This document shows, one piece after another, positions 1 to 7,404 of a DNA stretch of 64,000 nt. Below the pieces are notes generated by a model. The model was not told the origin of the DNA and did no database searches. It saw only the letters and a list, made by a program, of their open reading frames with translations. The stretch spans positions 186,001-250,000 of the forward strand of contig NZ_SNWW01000007.1 in NCBI RefSeq assembly GCF_004362015.1, read 5' to 3'. Made by a program: the position numbers and the translations under genes. This DNA comes from Flavobacterium chryseum. GTDB lineage: Bacteria; Bacteroidota; Bacteroidia; Flavobacteriales; Flavobacteriaceae. Each line of letters begins with the position of its first letter. Positions within the stretch are counted from its first letter, which is position 1.

Positions 1-692
1 AAATCAATTTTGATCATCCTTTATTTTCAGGTGTTTTTGAAAATAAAATCACGAATTTCCAATATCCGAAAACAAATACTTCATTCGAGATTTCAAGTCC
101 ATATCCGGCGGTTTTATCGTATGAAGATCAGAGCGTATTTGCAACCATGATTCAGAATCCGGTTTCCGGAGTAACTGTTTTTTCTGCACCAATAAATTCA
201 ACTAATTCAAATTTTCAGCAATCTCCTTTAATTGTTCCTTTGTTTTATAAAATGGGGCAAAACAATCAGAAAACCGGAGTAAATGCATTAACGATTGGCA
301 ATAATCAGCCTTATTTTGTAGATGTTTTACTGAGTAAAGATGCGATTTTAGAAGTAAGAGGAAATGAAGATTCTTTCATTCCAATTCAACAAATACTGAA
401 CAATAAAGTAAAATTAGTTTTTAATGATTTCCCTGAAACAGCAGGAAATTATAGTGTTTTTGATAAAAAAGAATCTGTTGAAAATTTAAGTTTTAATTAT
501 AAACGAAGCGAAAGCGATTTGAGTCAAATAAACACAAATGTAGTTTCTGATTTTAAAACTGCCGATACGATTTCGACAATTTTCAACACCTTACAAACAG
601 AACGAACTGACAGCCAAATTTGGAAATGGTTTGTTATCTTTGCACTGTTATTTATAGCATTGGAAATGGCAATTATCAAGTTTGTGAAGTAA
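1..692 (+). CDS. C-terminal part of a BatA-type membrane protein (truncated by window edge)
   Basis: The reading frame is open from base 3 to the stop at 690-692, so the gene begins left of the window; 229 residues are visible. The first ATG (147) is internal, because the upstream codons continue the same protein. The visible part looks like an extracytoplasmic beta-rich region (NFDHPLFSGVFENKI at its start) and ends in one transmembrane helix (about WKWFVIFALLFIALEMAIIK) with a short tail. This arrangement, and the position before a dihydroorotase-like gene, fit the C-terminus of Bacteroidota BatA/VWA-type proteins. The BatA domain itself is not visible, so the family call is inference. Confidence 0.6.
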   Translation, partial: INFDHPLFSGVFENKITNFQYPKTNTSFEISSPYPAVLSYEDQSVFATMIQNPVSGVTVFSAPINSTNSNFQQSPLIVPLFYKMGQNNQKTGVNALTIGNNQPYFVDVLLSKDAILEVRGNEDSFIPIQQILNNKVKLVFNDFPETAGNYSVFDKKESVENLSFNYKRSESDLSQINTNVVSDFKTADTISTIFNTLQTERTDSQIWKWFVIFALLFIALEMAIIKFVK

Positions 693-718
693 AACATAAC
701 ATTTCTTTCGTCTAGTTT

Positions 719-804
719 TGTCATTTCGACGAAGGAGAAATCACACTAGTAAGTAAGCACCGTATGTCTAAGCGTTATGTGATTTCTCCTTCGTCGAAAT
801 GACA
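719..804. repeat. Palindromic intergenic repeat, copy 1 (REP/MITE-like)
   Basis: Arms 719-744 and 779-804 are perfect 26-bp inverted repeats; one further pair (745/778) extends them. The loop is about 33 nt. The arm core is TTTCGACGAAGGAGAAATC. A second copy with an identical left arm lies at 6672-6759. It fills most of the gap between the BatA-type gene and the dihydroorotase-like gene. There is no T-run, so it is not a typical terminator. No transposase is nearby. Confidence 0.85.
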
Positions 805-839
805 CAGAAAATGGTCAGTACAAAATAAATTATCTACAT

Positions 840-2096
840 ATGAAAATAATCATCAGAAGCGCCAAAATTATCGATTCAAAAAGTCCGTTTCATAACCAGA
901 CTGTTGATCTTTTAATTGCAGATGGTTTAATAGAAAAAATAGGACCTTCAATTCTTGATATTGAGGATACTGCCGAAGTTAAATTTAATAATTTGCATCT
1001 TTCTCAAGGTTGGTTTGACAGTAGCGTTTCATTTGGAGAACCTGGTTATGAAGACAGAGAAACTATAGCAAACGGATTGAATGTCGCTGCTAAAAGTGGA
1101 TTTACAGGCGTGGCTTTGCAACCCAATTCCTTCCCTATTATTGATAATCAATCGCAAGTAAATTTTGTAAAAAATAAAGCTAATGGTTTTGCTACAGAGC
1201 TTTTCCCAATTGGTGCTTTGACTAAAGGCAGTGAAGGAAACGATATGGCAGAGTTATTTGATATGAAAAAAGCAGGAGCCGTAGCTTTTGGAGATTATAA
1301 CAAAAGTATCTCGAATGCTAATTTGCTTAAAATTGCCCTGCAATATGTACAGGATTTTGACGGTTTAGTGATTACTTACGCGCAAGATGCTAATTTAAAA
1401 GGAAACGGAGTTGCTAATGAAGGAATTGTGTCTACCAAATTAGGTCTGAAAGGAATTCCGAATTTAGCTGAAGAATTGCAAGTAGCGAGAAACTTATACT
1501 TATTAGAATATACTGGCGGAAAACTTCATATACCAACAATTTCTACAGCAAAATCTGTTGAATTAATTCAAGAAGCTAAAGCAAAAGGTTTAAATGTAAC
1601 TTGCAGTGTCACAGTTCATCATTTGGTTTTAACCGATGAAAAACTGGAAGGTTTTGATACTCGTTTTAAAGTTACGCCTCCGTTACGAACTGAAAATGAC
1701 AGACAAGCATTATTAAACGGAGTTACAGACGGAACAATTGATTTAATTACATCTGACCATAACCCAATTGATATTGAATTCAAGAAAATGGAATTTGATA
1801 CTGCAAAAAATGGAACTATTGGTTTAGAAAGTGCTTTTGGAGCTTTATTAACGGTTTTACCTTTAGAAACTGTAATTGAAAAACTGACTTTAGGAAAAGG
1901 AATTTTTGGAATTGAAAATAGTACAATTGCTGAAGGTTCGAAAGCTAATTTTACTTTTTTTACTCCTGAAGGACAATCAATCTTTTCAAAAGAAAATATT
2001 CTTTCAAAATCTAAAAATTCTGCTTTTTTAGGAACTGAAATAAAAGGTTCTGTTTACGGAATCTTAAATCAAAATCAACTTGTTATCTCTAAATAA
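840..2096 (+). CDS. Dihydroorotase-like protein, probably non-catalytic
   Basis: A 418-residue amidohydrolase-fold protein matching class I dihydroorotase in length and layout: GEPGYEDRET at 66-75 aligns with REPG(x)ExKET, and VHHLVLTDE and TSDHNP are further family landmarks. Dihydroorotase closes carbamoyl aspartate to dihydroorotate in pyrimidine synthesis. Key residues are missing. The DxHxHxREPG motif reads D60-S-S62-V-S64-F-G66-EPG, so both metal-binding histidines and the substrate-binding arginine are replaced. The HVAHVST-type histidine motif reads HIPTIST. Such dead homologues are known as partners of aspartate transcarbamoylase in some bacteria; that role here is inference. The next gene follows 5 bp downstream, so they are likely cotranscribed. 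Confidence 0.85.
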   Translation: MKIIIRSAKIIDSKSPFHNQTVDLLIADGLIEKIGPSILDIEDTAEVKFNNLHLSQGWFDSSVSFGEPGYEDRETIANGLNVAAKSGFTGVALQPNSFPIIDNQSQVNFVKNKANGFATELFPIGALTKGSEGNDMAELFDMKKAGAVAFGDYNKSISNANLLKIALQYVQDFDGLVITYAQDANLKGNGVANEGIVSTKLGLKGIPNLAEELQVARNLYLLEYTGGKLHIPTISTAKSVELIQEAKAKGLNVTCSVTVHHLVLTDEKLEGFDTRFKVTPPLRTENDRQALLNGVTDGTIDLITSDHNPIDIEFKKMEFDTAKNGTIGLESAFGALLTVLPLETVIEKLTLGKGIFGIENSTIAEGSKANFTFFTPEGQSIFSKENILSKSKNSAFLGTEIKGSVYGILNQNQLVISK

Positions 2097-2101
2097 TCAC
2101 A

Positions 2102-2428
2102 ATGAATAATTCAATAGAAGAAGGAAAATCAATCGCAATTACAAGCTACATTTTAATCATTGGTGTTTTAATTGCAATGTCTATGAACTCTGAAAACAAA
2201 AATAGTTTTGCTTCATTTCATATTCGTCAGGCTTTAGGATTGTCTTTAGCGTTTATTTCTTTCGGAGCTATTATAAGCAATTTCGACAGTTTTATGATTA
2301 CTTTTCCAATGTGGATTTGTATTTCTATACTTTGGACTTATGGAATTTTTAGTGCTATTCAAGGACAGACAAGACCCATTCCTTTGGTTGGAAATCTTTT
2401 TCAAAAATGGTTTAAATCGATAGGATAA
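2102..2428 (+). CDS. Small DUF4870/Tic20-like membrane protein
   Basis: A 108-residue protein with three hydrophobic helices (about residues 11-28, 44-62 and 66-86) and the segment FHIRQALGL between helices 1 and 2. That segment resembles the HxRQAL signature of DUF4870/Tic20-like proteins. The molecular role is not known. It starts 5 bp after the dihydroorotase-like gene and probably shares its mRNA. The gap to the following esterase is 93 bp and holds repetitive ATTCCAA and ATTCACAA sequence. Confidence 0.65.
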   Translation: MNNSIEEGKSIAITSYILIIGVLIAMSMNSENKNSFASFHIRQALGLSLAFISFGAIISNFDSFMITFPMWICISILWTYGIFSAIQGQTRPIPLVGNLFQKWFKSIG

Positions 2429-2431
2429 TAA

Positions 2432-2519
2432 AATTCCAATCTTTTTGAAATTCCAAATTCCAATGACTTTGACAAAGTTGAAAAATTTACAATTCACAAC
2501 TCACAATTTACCATTAAAA
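2432..2519. repeat. Degenerate short intergenic repeats (ATTCCAA, ATTCACAACTC)
   Basis: The gap before the esterase holds several copies of ATTCCAA (2432-2463) and then ACAATTCACAACTCACAA (about 2489-2506). The 13-mer ACAATTCACAACT recurs on the other strand near 35930-35943, and related CATAATTCACAATC sequence lies at 7311-7324. No protein is encoded. Confidence 0.5.
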
Positions 2520-2521
2520 AA

Positions 2522-3166
2522 ATGAATTTATCTTTAGAATATAAAATACAAGAGCCAAAAGTTATTTTAGATAAAAATCCCGTTTTACTTTTATTACATG
2601 GATACGGAAGCAACGAAGCCGATTTGTTTTCGTTTGCTACTGAACTTCCTGATAATTATTATATCATTTCTGCAAGAGCACCTTACGATTTACAATACGG
2701 AGCTTATGCCTGGTATGCGATTAATTTTGACGCTGATCAAAATAAATTTTCTGATAACGAACAAGCCAAAACTTCCCGTGATTTAATCGCTAAATTTATA
2801 GATGAACTGGTTACCAATTATCCAATTGATGCTAATAATGTGACTTTAGTTGGTTTTAGTCAAGGGTCTATTTTGAGTTATTCGGTTGCGCTTTCTTATC
2901 CTGAAAAAGTTCAGAAGGTTGTAGCAATGAGCGGTTATTTTAATAATGAAATTATCAAAGAAGACTACGAGAAAAACGATTTTAAAAATCTAAAAATATT
3001 TGCTTCACACGGAACTCTAGACCAGGTAATTCCGATTGACTGGGCTAGAAAAACTCCAGCTATTTTAGAAAAACTAAATATTTCGGTTACTTATAAAGAA
3101 TATCCTGTTGGACATGGTGTTGCTCCGCAGAACTTTTTTGATTTTAAGAATTGGCTGGCTGATTAG
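2522..3166 (+). CDS. Alpha/beta-hydrolase of the carboxylesterase/phospholipase (Abhydrolase_2) family
   Basis: A 214-residue cytoplasmic protein with no signal peptide. HGYGSNEADL at 26-35 is the oxyanion-hole region. The nucleophile is Ser113 in GFSQGS, with Asp167 (HGTLDQVIP) and His198 (YPVGHG) completing the triad. Length and motif order match bacterial carboxylesterases related to acyl-protein thioesterase. The natural substrate cannot be read from the sequence. A symmetric terminator follows, separating it from the convergent lipoprotein gene. Confidence 0.85.
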   Translation: MNLSLEYKIQEPKVILDKNPVLLLLHGYGSNEADLFSFATELPDNYYIISARAPYDLQYGAYAWYAINFDADQNKFSDNEQAKTSRDLIAKFIDELVTNYPIDANNVTLVGFSQGSILSYSVALSYPEKVQKVVAMSGYFNNEIIKEDYEKNDFKNLKIFASHGTLDQVIPIDWARKTPAILEKLNISVTYKEYPVGHGVAPQNFFDFKNWLAD

Positions 3167-3257
3167 AAATTATGTTTTGGAAGAAAATGAAACTATAATA
3201 CAATCTCAAAGGAAGAGGTAGAAAGAAGAATTCATAATAGGAACCTTAATTAGAAAT

Positions 3258-3295
3258 AAAAAAATCCGATATAATTACCTATATCGGATTTTTTT
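3258..3295. terminator. Bidirectional intrinsic terminator
   Basis: A 15-bp perfect stem (3258-3272 with 3281-3295, core AATCCGATAT) with an 8-nt loop and A/T runs on both sides lies between the convergent esterase and lipoprotein genes. Confidence 0.85.
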
Positions 3296-3306
3296 ATAAA
3301 TTTAAA

Positions 3307-3723
3307 TTATTGTCCTGTATAAATAATTTTTCCACCCTTTTTCAAAACATATCCCTTCCACGGTATCAATTGCAAATCGCCATTAACCCAGGAATCACCT
3401 TCTGATTTTCTTTCTAAAATAACAGATTCTTTTTGAGTATCAAGGAAAAGTTCGGCTTTGTTTCCTTCAAAAATTACGTATGCAGCTGTTGTGTATGTTT
3501 TTCCTGTTTCTTCTGCATGAGATAATTTTGTACCTTCAAAAATACGTATACATTGGTTTTTCAGAACAGACCATGTATAACCGGCTGAGGCTTTACAACC
3601 ATGCGTATCAAAATCTCCTCCAACAACAACTTTTTCTTCTTTTGTAGTTTTATCCTGTGCAACTTTTGGAGCGCAAGAAAATGTAAAACCAACAACGATT
3701 GAAAATAAAAACATCTTTTTCAT
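3307..3723 (-). CDS. Small lipoprotein of unknown function
   Basis: A 138-residue protein with an N-terminal lipoprotein signal (MKKMFLFSIVVGFTFSC, acylated Cys17). It has a short linker and a compact beta-rich domain with ASAGYTWSVLKNQC. I do not recognise a named domain. It is probably anchored in the outer or inner membrane, facing the periplasm. It lies 44 bp behind the 167-residue membrane protein and may be the last gene of a three-gene unit beginning with the metallo-beta-lactamase-fold gene. Confidence 0.75.
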   Translation of the reverse strand: MKKMFLFSIVVGFTFSCAPKVAQDKTTKEEKVVVGGDFDTHGCKASAGYTWSVLKNQCIRIFEGTKLSHAEETGKTYTTAAYVIFEGNKAELFLDTQKESVILERKSEGDSWVNGDLQLIPWKGYVLKKGGKIIYTGQ

Positions 3724-3767
3724 ATATCCTATTAATTTAAATTGCTAAAAAATAGGACTATGCTTTC

Positions 3768-4271
3768 CTATTTTTGATATAGCAATGATTGATTAACTTC
3801 AAAAGTAATACTTTCATCATCAGCAACAAAATATTTTAACAAGACTTCTCCCCATAATTCGCCATTGCTATAGTCAGCAATGATCCATCTGTGGTTTAAA
3901 ATTCTTACTTTGTTAATGATGAATTTTTTGTCATCAATTTTATCTTGTCCTGTGTATGGATTTCCGTTTGGTTGTGAATTGAAGTCTAATAATTTCTCCG
4001 TCACAATTGGAATTAATTTTTCAAATAAAATAACCTTTCCGCCAGAAGCGCTATTGTCAAAATAATTTTGTGCGTTGTCATTGTGTGCTAATGAAAAATA
4101 ATCTGCTTCGGCTAATTGTGATGATACTAAGTTTATGCTATCTCTCAGTTTCTTAGTGGTTTTATCGTATCTTTCCTGTCCAAATTTTACTTCTCGGCTG
4201 TAAAACATATAGGTAAAAACATTCATTAATATCGCAAGGATAAAAAGATAAAGCATTAAGGATTTTTTCAT
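3768..4271 (-). CDS. Membrane-anchored protein of unknown function
   Basis: A 167-residue protein with one N-terminal hydrophobic helix (about residues 5-24), then a mostly polar domain that ends in beta-rich sequence (WGEVLLKYFVADDESITFEV). I see no catalytic motif. It starts 12 bp after the stop of the MBL-fold hydrolase gene, which points to cotranscription. The soluble part probably faces the periplasm; function is unknown. Confidence 0.75.
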   Translation of the reverse strand: MKKSLMLYLFILAILMNVFTYMFYSREVKFGQERYDKTTKKLRDSINLVSSQLAEADYFSLAHNDNAQNYFDNSASGGKVILFEKLIPIVTEKLLDFNSQPNGNPYTGQDKIDDKKFIINKVRILNHRWIIADYSNGELWGEVLLKYFVADDESITFEVNQSLLYQK

Positions 4272-4283
4272 TTTGTGGTATAA

Positions 4284-5048
4284 TTAAATTGTAATTTCTA
4301 AGTTGTCGTAAGCCAGAAAAACGTTTTTAGGTAGTTGTTTTTGCACTTCTTCATGAAATCCTAAAACGTGGCTAATATGTGTTAGATAAGCTTTTTCGGG
4401 CTCCACTAAGTTTATAAAATCAAGTGCTTCCTGCAAATTAAAATGGGTATCGTGTGGTTCTACGCGCAATGCATTTATAACCAGTACTTTTAAATTATGC
4501 AGTTTTTCGATTTCTGTTTGTTCAATGGTTTTTACATCTGTCAGATAGGCAAAATCATCTATGCGATATCCAAAAACCTGTAGATCACCGTGCATGGCAT
4601 TTACCGGAATTGCCGTTTTATCGCCAACCGTAAAGGGCTGGTTATTGACGACTTCAATCGTTTTAACACTCGGAGCGCCTGGATATTTATTTACGGTTTC
4701 GAAAACATAATCAAAACGGCGTTTCAAATTATCAATCACACGTTGATGTGCATAAACCGGAATTTCTCCTTGTCGAAAATTAAACGGACGAATATCATCT
4801 AAACCGGCAGTATGATCTGCATGTTCGTGAGTAAACAAAATAGCATCTAGATGCCTACATCCACAGGAAAGCATCTGCTGCCTGAAATCAGGTCCACAGT
4901 CGATTACATACGAATGTTCATCCCACGTAATCCAGATGGATACGCGGAGCCTTTTGTCCTTAGCATCAGTGCTTTTACAAACAGGATGATCGACCCCAAT
5001 AATTGGGATACCTTGAGAAGTGCCAGTACCTAAAAAATAGATCTTCAA
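4284..5048 (-). CDS. MBL-fold metallo-hydrolase (PhnP/RNase Z-like), TTG start
   Basis: A 254-residue metallo-beta-lactamase-fold protein. It has LGTGTSQGIP at 6-15, typical of PhnP and RNase Z-like phosphodiesterases, the metal motif H74-x-H76-x-D78-H79 (THEHADHTAG), and a downstream LTHISH. It probably hydrolyses phosphodiester-type substrates with two metals; the substrate is not determined. The start is TTG at 5046-5048: an in-frame TAA lies three codons upstream, and no ATG exists before the conserved LGTGTS. A TATTTTTG promoter element at 5067-5074 fits this start. Confidence 0.85.
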   Translation of the reverse strand: MKIYFLGTGTSQGIPIIGVDHPVCKSTDAKDKRLRVSIWITWDEHSYVIDCGPDFRQQMLSCGCRHLDAILFTHEHADHTAGLDDIRPFNFRQGEIPVYAHQRVIDNLKRRFDYVFETVNKYPGAPSVKTIEVVNNQPFTVGDKTAIPVNAMHGDLQVFGYRIDDFAYLTDVKTIEQTEIEKLHNLKVLVINALRVEPHDTHFNLQEALDFINLVEPEKAYLTHISHVLGFHEEVQKQLPKNVFLAYDNLEITI

Positions 5049-5066
5049 TTGAACTTAATTTTTTTA

Positions 5067-5074
5067 CAAAAATA
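5067..5074 (-). promoter_or_regulatory. -7 promoter element (TATTTTTG) for the MBL-fold gene
   Basis: On the minus strand this matches the Bacteroidota -7 consensus TAnnTTTG, ending 18 nt before the TTG start. I see no clear -33 TTG. Confidence 0.45.
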
Positions 5075-5108
5075 GGATTATTTCTCTTTCATTAGAAGCC
5101 TAATTTGC

Positions 5109-5116
5109 TAACTTTG
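5109..5116 (+). promoter_or_regulatory. -7 promoter element (TAACTTTG) for the 486-residue orphan
   Basis: It matches TAnnTTTG and ends 22 nt before the ATG at 5139. It is divergent from the element at 5067-5074. Confidence 0.5.
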
Positions 5117-5138
5117 TAACAAATCTATTTAAAATAAA

Positions 5139-6599
5139 ATGGGTACAGAAATAAAACTCAAAGGTGACAAGGTCATCGAACAGATTCCTTCTATAAAAGA
5201 CAAAGCGTTACGCATTAATTTAAACGAGAATATTTACGGAACATTTGCTGAAATTGGTGCTGGACAAGAAACAGTTAGGCATTTTTTTAGATCCGGAGGT
5301 TCATCGGGAACAATTGCAAAAGCTATGTCTGCCTATGATAAAGATTTTAGTGATGCCGTTTACGGTATTGAAGGCGACGGAAGATACGTTACCGAAAACA
5401 GGCTAAAAAAAATGCTTACGTTTGAAGGAGAACTAATCGAAGAACGTCTGAGCAGAGAAAAACACCCTAATAAACTTTTCTTTAGTTACGCCAATACAGT
5501 TGCCACAATAGATTTTGCCAAACAATTTAAAGGTCACGGTTGGGTTGGAATTCGTTACCAAATTGAACCTGACGAAGCTTACAACGAAATTATTCTTCAC
5601 ATTCGTTTTAAAGAAACTGACGCACGACTACAACAGGAAACATTAGGAATTTTAGGTGTAAACTTAATTTACGGTGCTTTTTACAAATACAATGATCCAA
5701 AACGATTACTTCGTTATTTATACGATCACTTAGACAAAGACCAACTCGAAATTGATACTATTAACTTCTCAGGACCACGTTTTGCTGATGTTGATAATCG
5801 TTTAATGAGTTTGCAATTGGTTAAAAACGGAATGACTGATGCCGTAATGTTTAACCCTGAAGGGAAAAATGTTTTGCCGGCTGCTATTTTATACAAAAAG
5901 AACCTTCTTGCTTTTAGAGGAAGTTTCCGTCCGGTTACGAATGTAAATCTTGACATGTATGAGAAATCATTAAAAATGTTTCTCGAAGAAAATAAAGTTG
6001 AAAAAGACAATACTTTGGTTGTTTTTGAAATTACACTTTCGAATTTGCGTTCGGATGGTGAAATTGATGAGCGTGATTTTATGGACAGAGCTGAATTGCT
6101 TTGTTCTTTAGGTCAAACGGTTATGATTTCGAATTTTCAGGAATATTATAAAGTGGTGGAGTATTTTTCTAATTATACCAAAGCCCGTATGGGATTGGCG
6201 ATGGGTGTAAACAACTTAGTTGATATTTTTGATGAGAAATATTATCGCCATTTAAGTGGTGGAATTCTGGAAGCTTTCGGAAAATTATTCTACCGTGATA
6301 TGAAGGTTTTCTTATATCCGATGTTAGGCGATAACGGAGAAATTATTACTTCTGAAAACCTGAAAGTTCATCCTAGAATGAAAGAATTGTACAAATTCTT
6401 CAAATTCAACGGAAAAGTGGTTGATATTAAGGATTACAACACTGATATATTGAATGTATTCTCTCGTGAGGTTCTAAAAATGATCAGCCAAGGAAAATCT
6501 GGTTGGGAACCTATGTTGCCATCAGGTGTTGCTGAAATTATAAAAGAACACCATTTATTTGGATATCATCCTGAAACTGAGTTAGAGCAAAACGTATAG
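5139..6599 (+). CDS. Large conserved protein of unknown function (486 aa)
   Basis: A soluble 486-residue protein with no signal peptide or membrane helix. Sequence landmarks are GTFAEIGAGQETVRHFFR near residue 35, GGSSGTIAKAMSAYDKDFSD, and ARMGLAMGVNNLVDIFDEKYY. I recall close relatives in Flavobacteriia carrying mismatched names such as TonB-dependent receptor, which the sequence does not support: there is no plug, barrel or export signal. Many charged residues and Gly-rich turns suggest a cytoplasmic enzyme, but I cannot assign a reaction. It is transcribed alone between a divergent promoter and a terminator. Confidence 0.8.
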   Translation: MGTEIKLKGDKVIEQIPSIKDKALRINLNENIYGTFAEIGAGQETVRHFFRSGGSSGTIAKAMSAYDKDFSDAVYGIEGDGRYVTENRLKKMLTFEGELIEERLSREKHPNKLFFSYANTVATIDFAKQFKGHGWVGIRYQIEPDEAYNEIILHIRFKETDARLQQETLGILGVNLIYGAFYKYNDPKRLLRYLYDHLDKDQLEIDTINFSGPRFADVDNRLMSLQLVKNGMTDAVMFNPEGKNVLPAAILYKKNLLAFRGSFRPVTNVNLDMYEKSLKMFLEENKVEKDNTLVVFEITLSNLRSDGEIDERDFMDRAELLCSLGQTVMISNFQEYYKVVEYFSNYTKARMGLAMGVNNLVDIFDEKYYRHLSGGILEAFGKLFYRDMKVFLYPMLGDNGEIITSENLKVHPRMKELYKFFKFNGKVVDIKDYNTDILNVFSREVLKMISQGKSGWEPMLPSGVAEIIKEHHLFGYHPETELEQNV

Positions 6600-6621
6600 A
6601 TAATTATTTGTTCAATAATAT

Positions 6622-6662
6622 AAAAAAGCCCAAAAAAGAAAACTTCTCTTTTGGACTTTTTT
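6622..6662 (+). terminator. Intrinsic terminator after the 486-residue orphan
   Basis: A 14-bp stem with one mismatch (6622-6635 with 6649-6662, AAAAAAGCCCAAAA), a loop of about 13 nt, and a T-rich tail follow the stop at 6599. The A-run on the left means it may also work for leftward transcription. Confidence 0.65.
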
Positions 6663-6671
6663 ATTTTAATT

Positions 6672-6759
6672 TGTGTCATTTCGACGAAGGAGAAATCACA
6701 TAACGGATTTATATCTCGTTGATCTTTGGATGTAATTTCTCGTTCCTTGAAATGACACA
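6672..6759. repeat. Palindromic intergenic repeat, copy 2 (REP/MITE-like)
   Basis: The left arm 6674-6699 is identical over 26 bp to the left arm of copy 1 at 719-744. The right arm (6732-6757) is a decayed version with several mismatches, and the outer TGTG/CACA pairs extend it to 6672-6759. The loop is similar in length to copy 1 but different in sequence. It sits 7 bp beyond the stop of bcp. Confidence 0.8.
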
Positions 6760-6766
6760 CTGGACT

Positions 6767-7219
6767 TTATTTCAAAATCTGAGCTGCGTGCTCTTTTGTT
6801 TTTACATTTGCAATTACTTCCTCGATAATACCTTTTTCATCGATTACAAAAGTGGTTCTGTGAATTCCATCGTATTCCTTTCCCATGAATTTCTTTGGTC
6901 CCCAAACACCAAATGCGGTAATTACTGACTTATCTTCATCGGCTAATAATGGAAAAGGAAATTCATATTTATCCTTAAATTTTAATTGTGCTTTTTGGCT
7001 GTCTGCACTTACACCCAAAAGTTCGTAATTGTTGGCTTTAAAACGCTCGAAATTATCTCTTAAATCACAAGCTTCTGCCGTACAGCCTGGCGTACTGGCT
7101 TTCGGATAAAAGAAAACTACTAATTTTTTCCCTGTGTAATCTGCTAGTTTATGTGTTTTTCCATCCTGATCTACTCCAGAGAAATTTGGAGCTTTGTCAC
7201 CTGCTTTTAATGTTGTCAT
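6767..7219 (-). CDS. bcp: Thioredoxin-dependent peroxiredoxin (bacterioferritin comigratory protein)
   Basis: A 150-residue atypical 2-Cys peroxiredoxin of the Bcp/PrxQ family, which reduces hydrogen peroxide and organic peroxides in the cytoplasm using thioredoxin. The active site FYPKASTPGCTAEACDLRD carries the peroxidatic Cys46 and the resolving Cys51, five residues apart as in E. coli Bcp. Thr43 and Pro44 of the PxxxTxxC motif are present. Length is normal for the family. It is transcribed alone, and palindromic repeat copy 2 lies directly downstream. Confidence 0.95.
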   Translation of the reverse strand: MTTLKAGDKAPNFSGVDQDGKTHKLADYTGKKLVVFFYPKASTPGCTAEACDLRDNFERFKANNYELLGVSADSQKAQLKFKDKYEFPFPLLADEDKSVITAFGVWGPKKFMGKEYDGIHRTTFVIDEKGIIEEVIANVKTKEHAAQILK

Positions 7220-7223
7220 AGTT

Positions 7224-7375
7224 TATTTTAGATTTTAGATTGTTGATTTTAGAATAAAGAATCAAGAGCAAAGATTAAAAGTAAAGAATAAATGGTTATT
7301 TAGATTTAACTCATAATTCACAATCTATAACTCATAACTCACATCTCATAACTTTTAAATTTTAACTTATAATTC
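7224..7375. repeat. Degenerate short intergenic repeats (TTTTAGAT and AACTCATAATTCACA families)
   Basis: The divergent gap between bcp and nth holds tandem TTTTAGATT units (7231-7256), then AACTCATAATTCACAATC, TAACTCATAACTCAC and variants (about 7308-7370). Related TTTTAGAT sequence lies in reverse complement at 53735-53766, and related ATTCACAA sequence at 2489-2506. No coding potential is visible. Confidence 0.5.
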
Positions 7376-7404
7376 ATTATTTTTACGACATTAAAAATAC
7401 GGAA

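Noticed and set aside
524..724. 66-residue frame on the minus strand over the BatA-type gene
   Set aside because: It lies antisense within a clear coding region and has no recognisable sequence; it is a shadow frame. The same holds for other short antisense frames such as 5726-6010 and 14998-15324.
719..804. Simple transcription terminator
   Set aside because: The stem is long and perfect, but no T-run follows on either strand and both flanking genes read in the same direction.
5139..6599. TonB-dependent receptor
   Set aside because: There is no signal peptide, plug, or beta-barrel pattern, and the length is too short.
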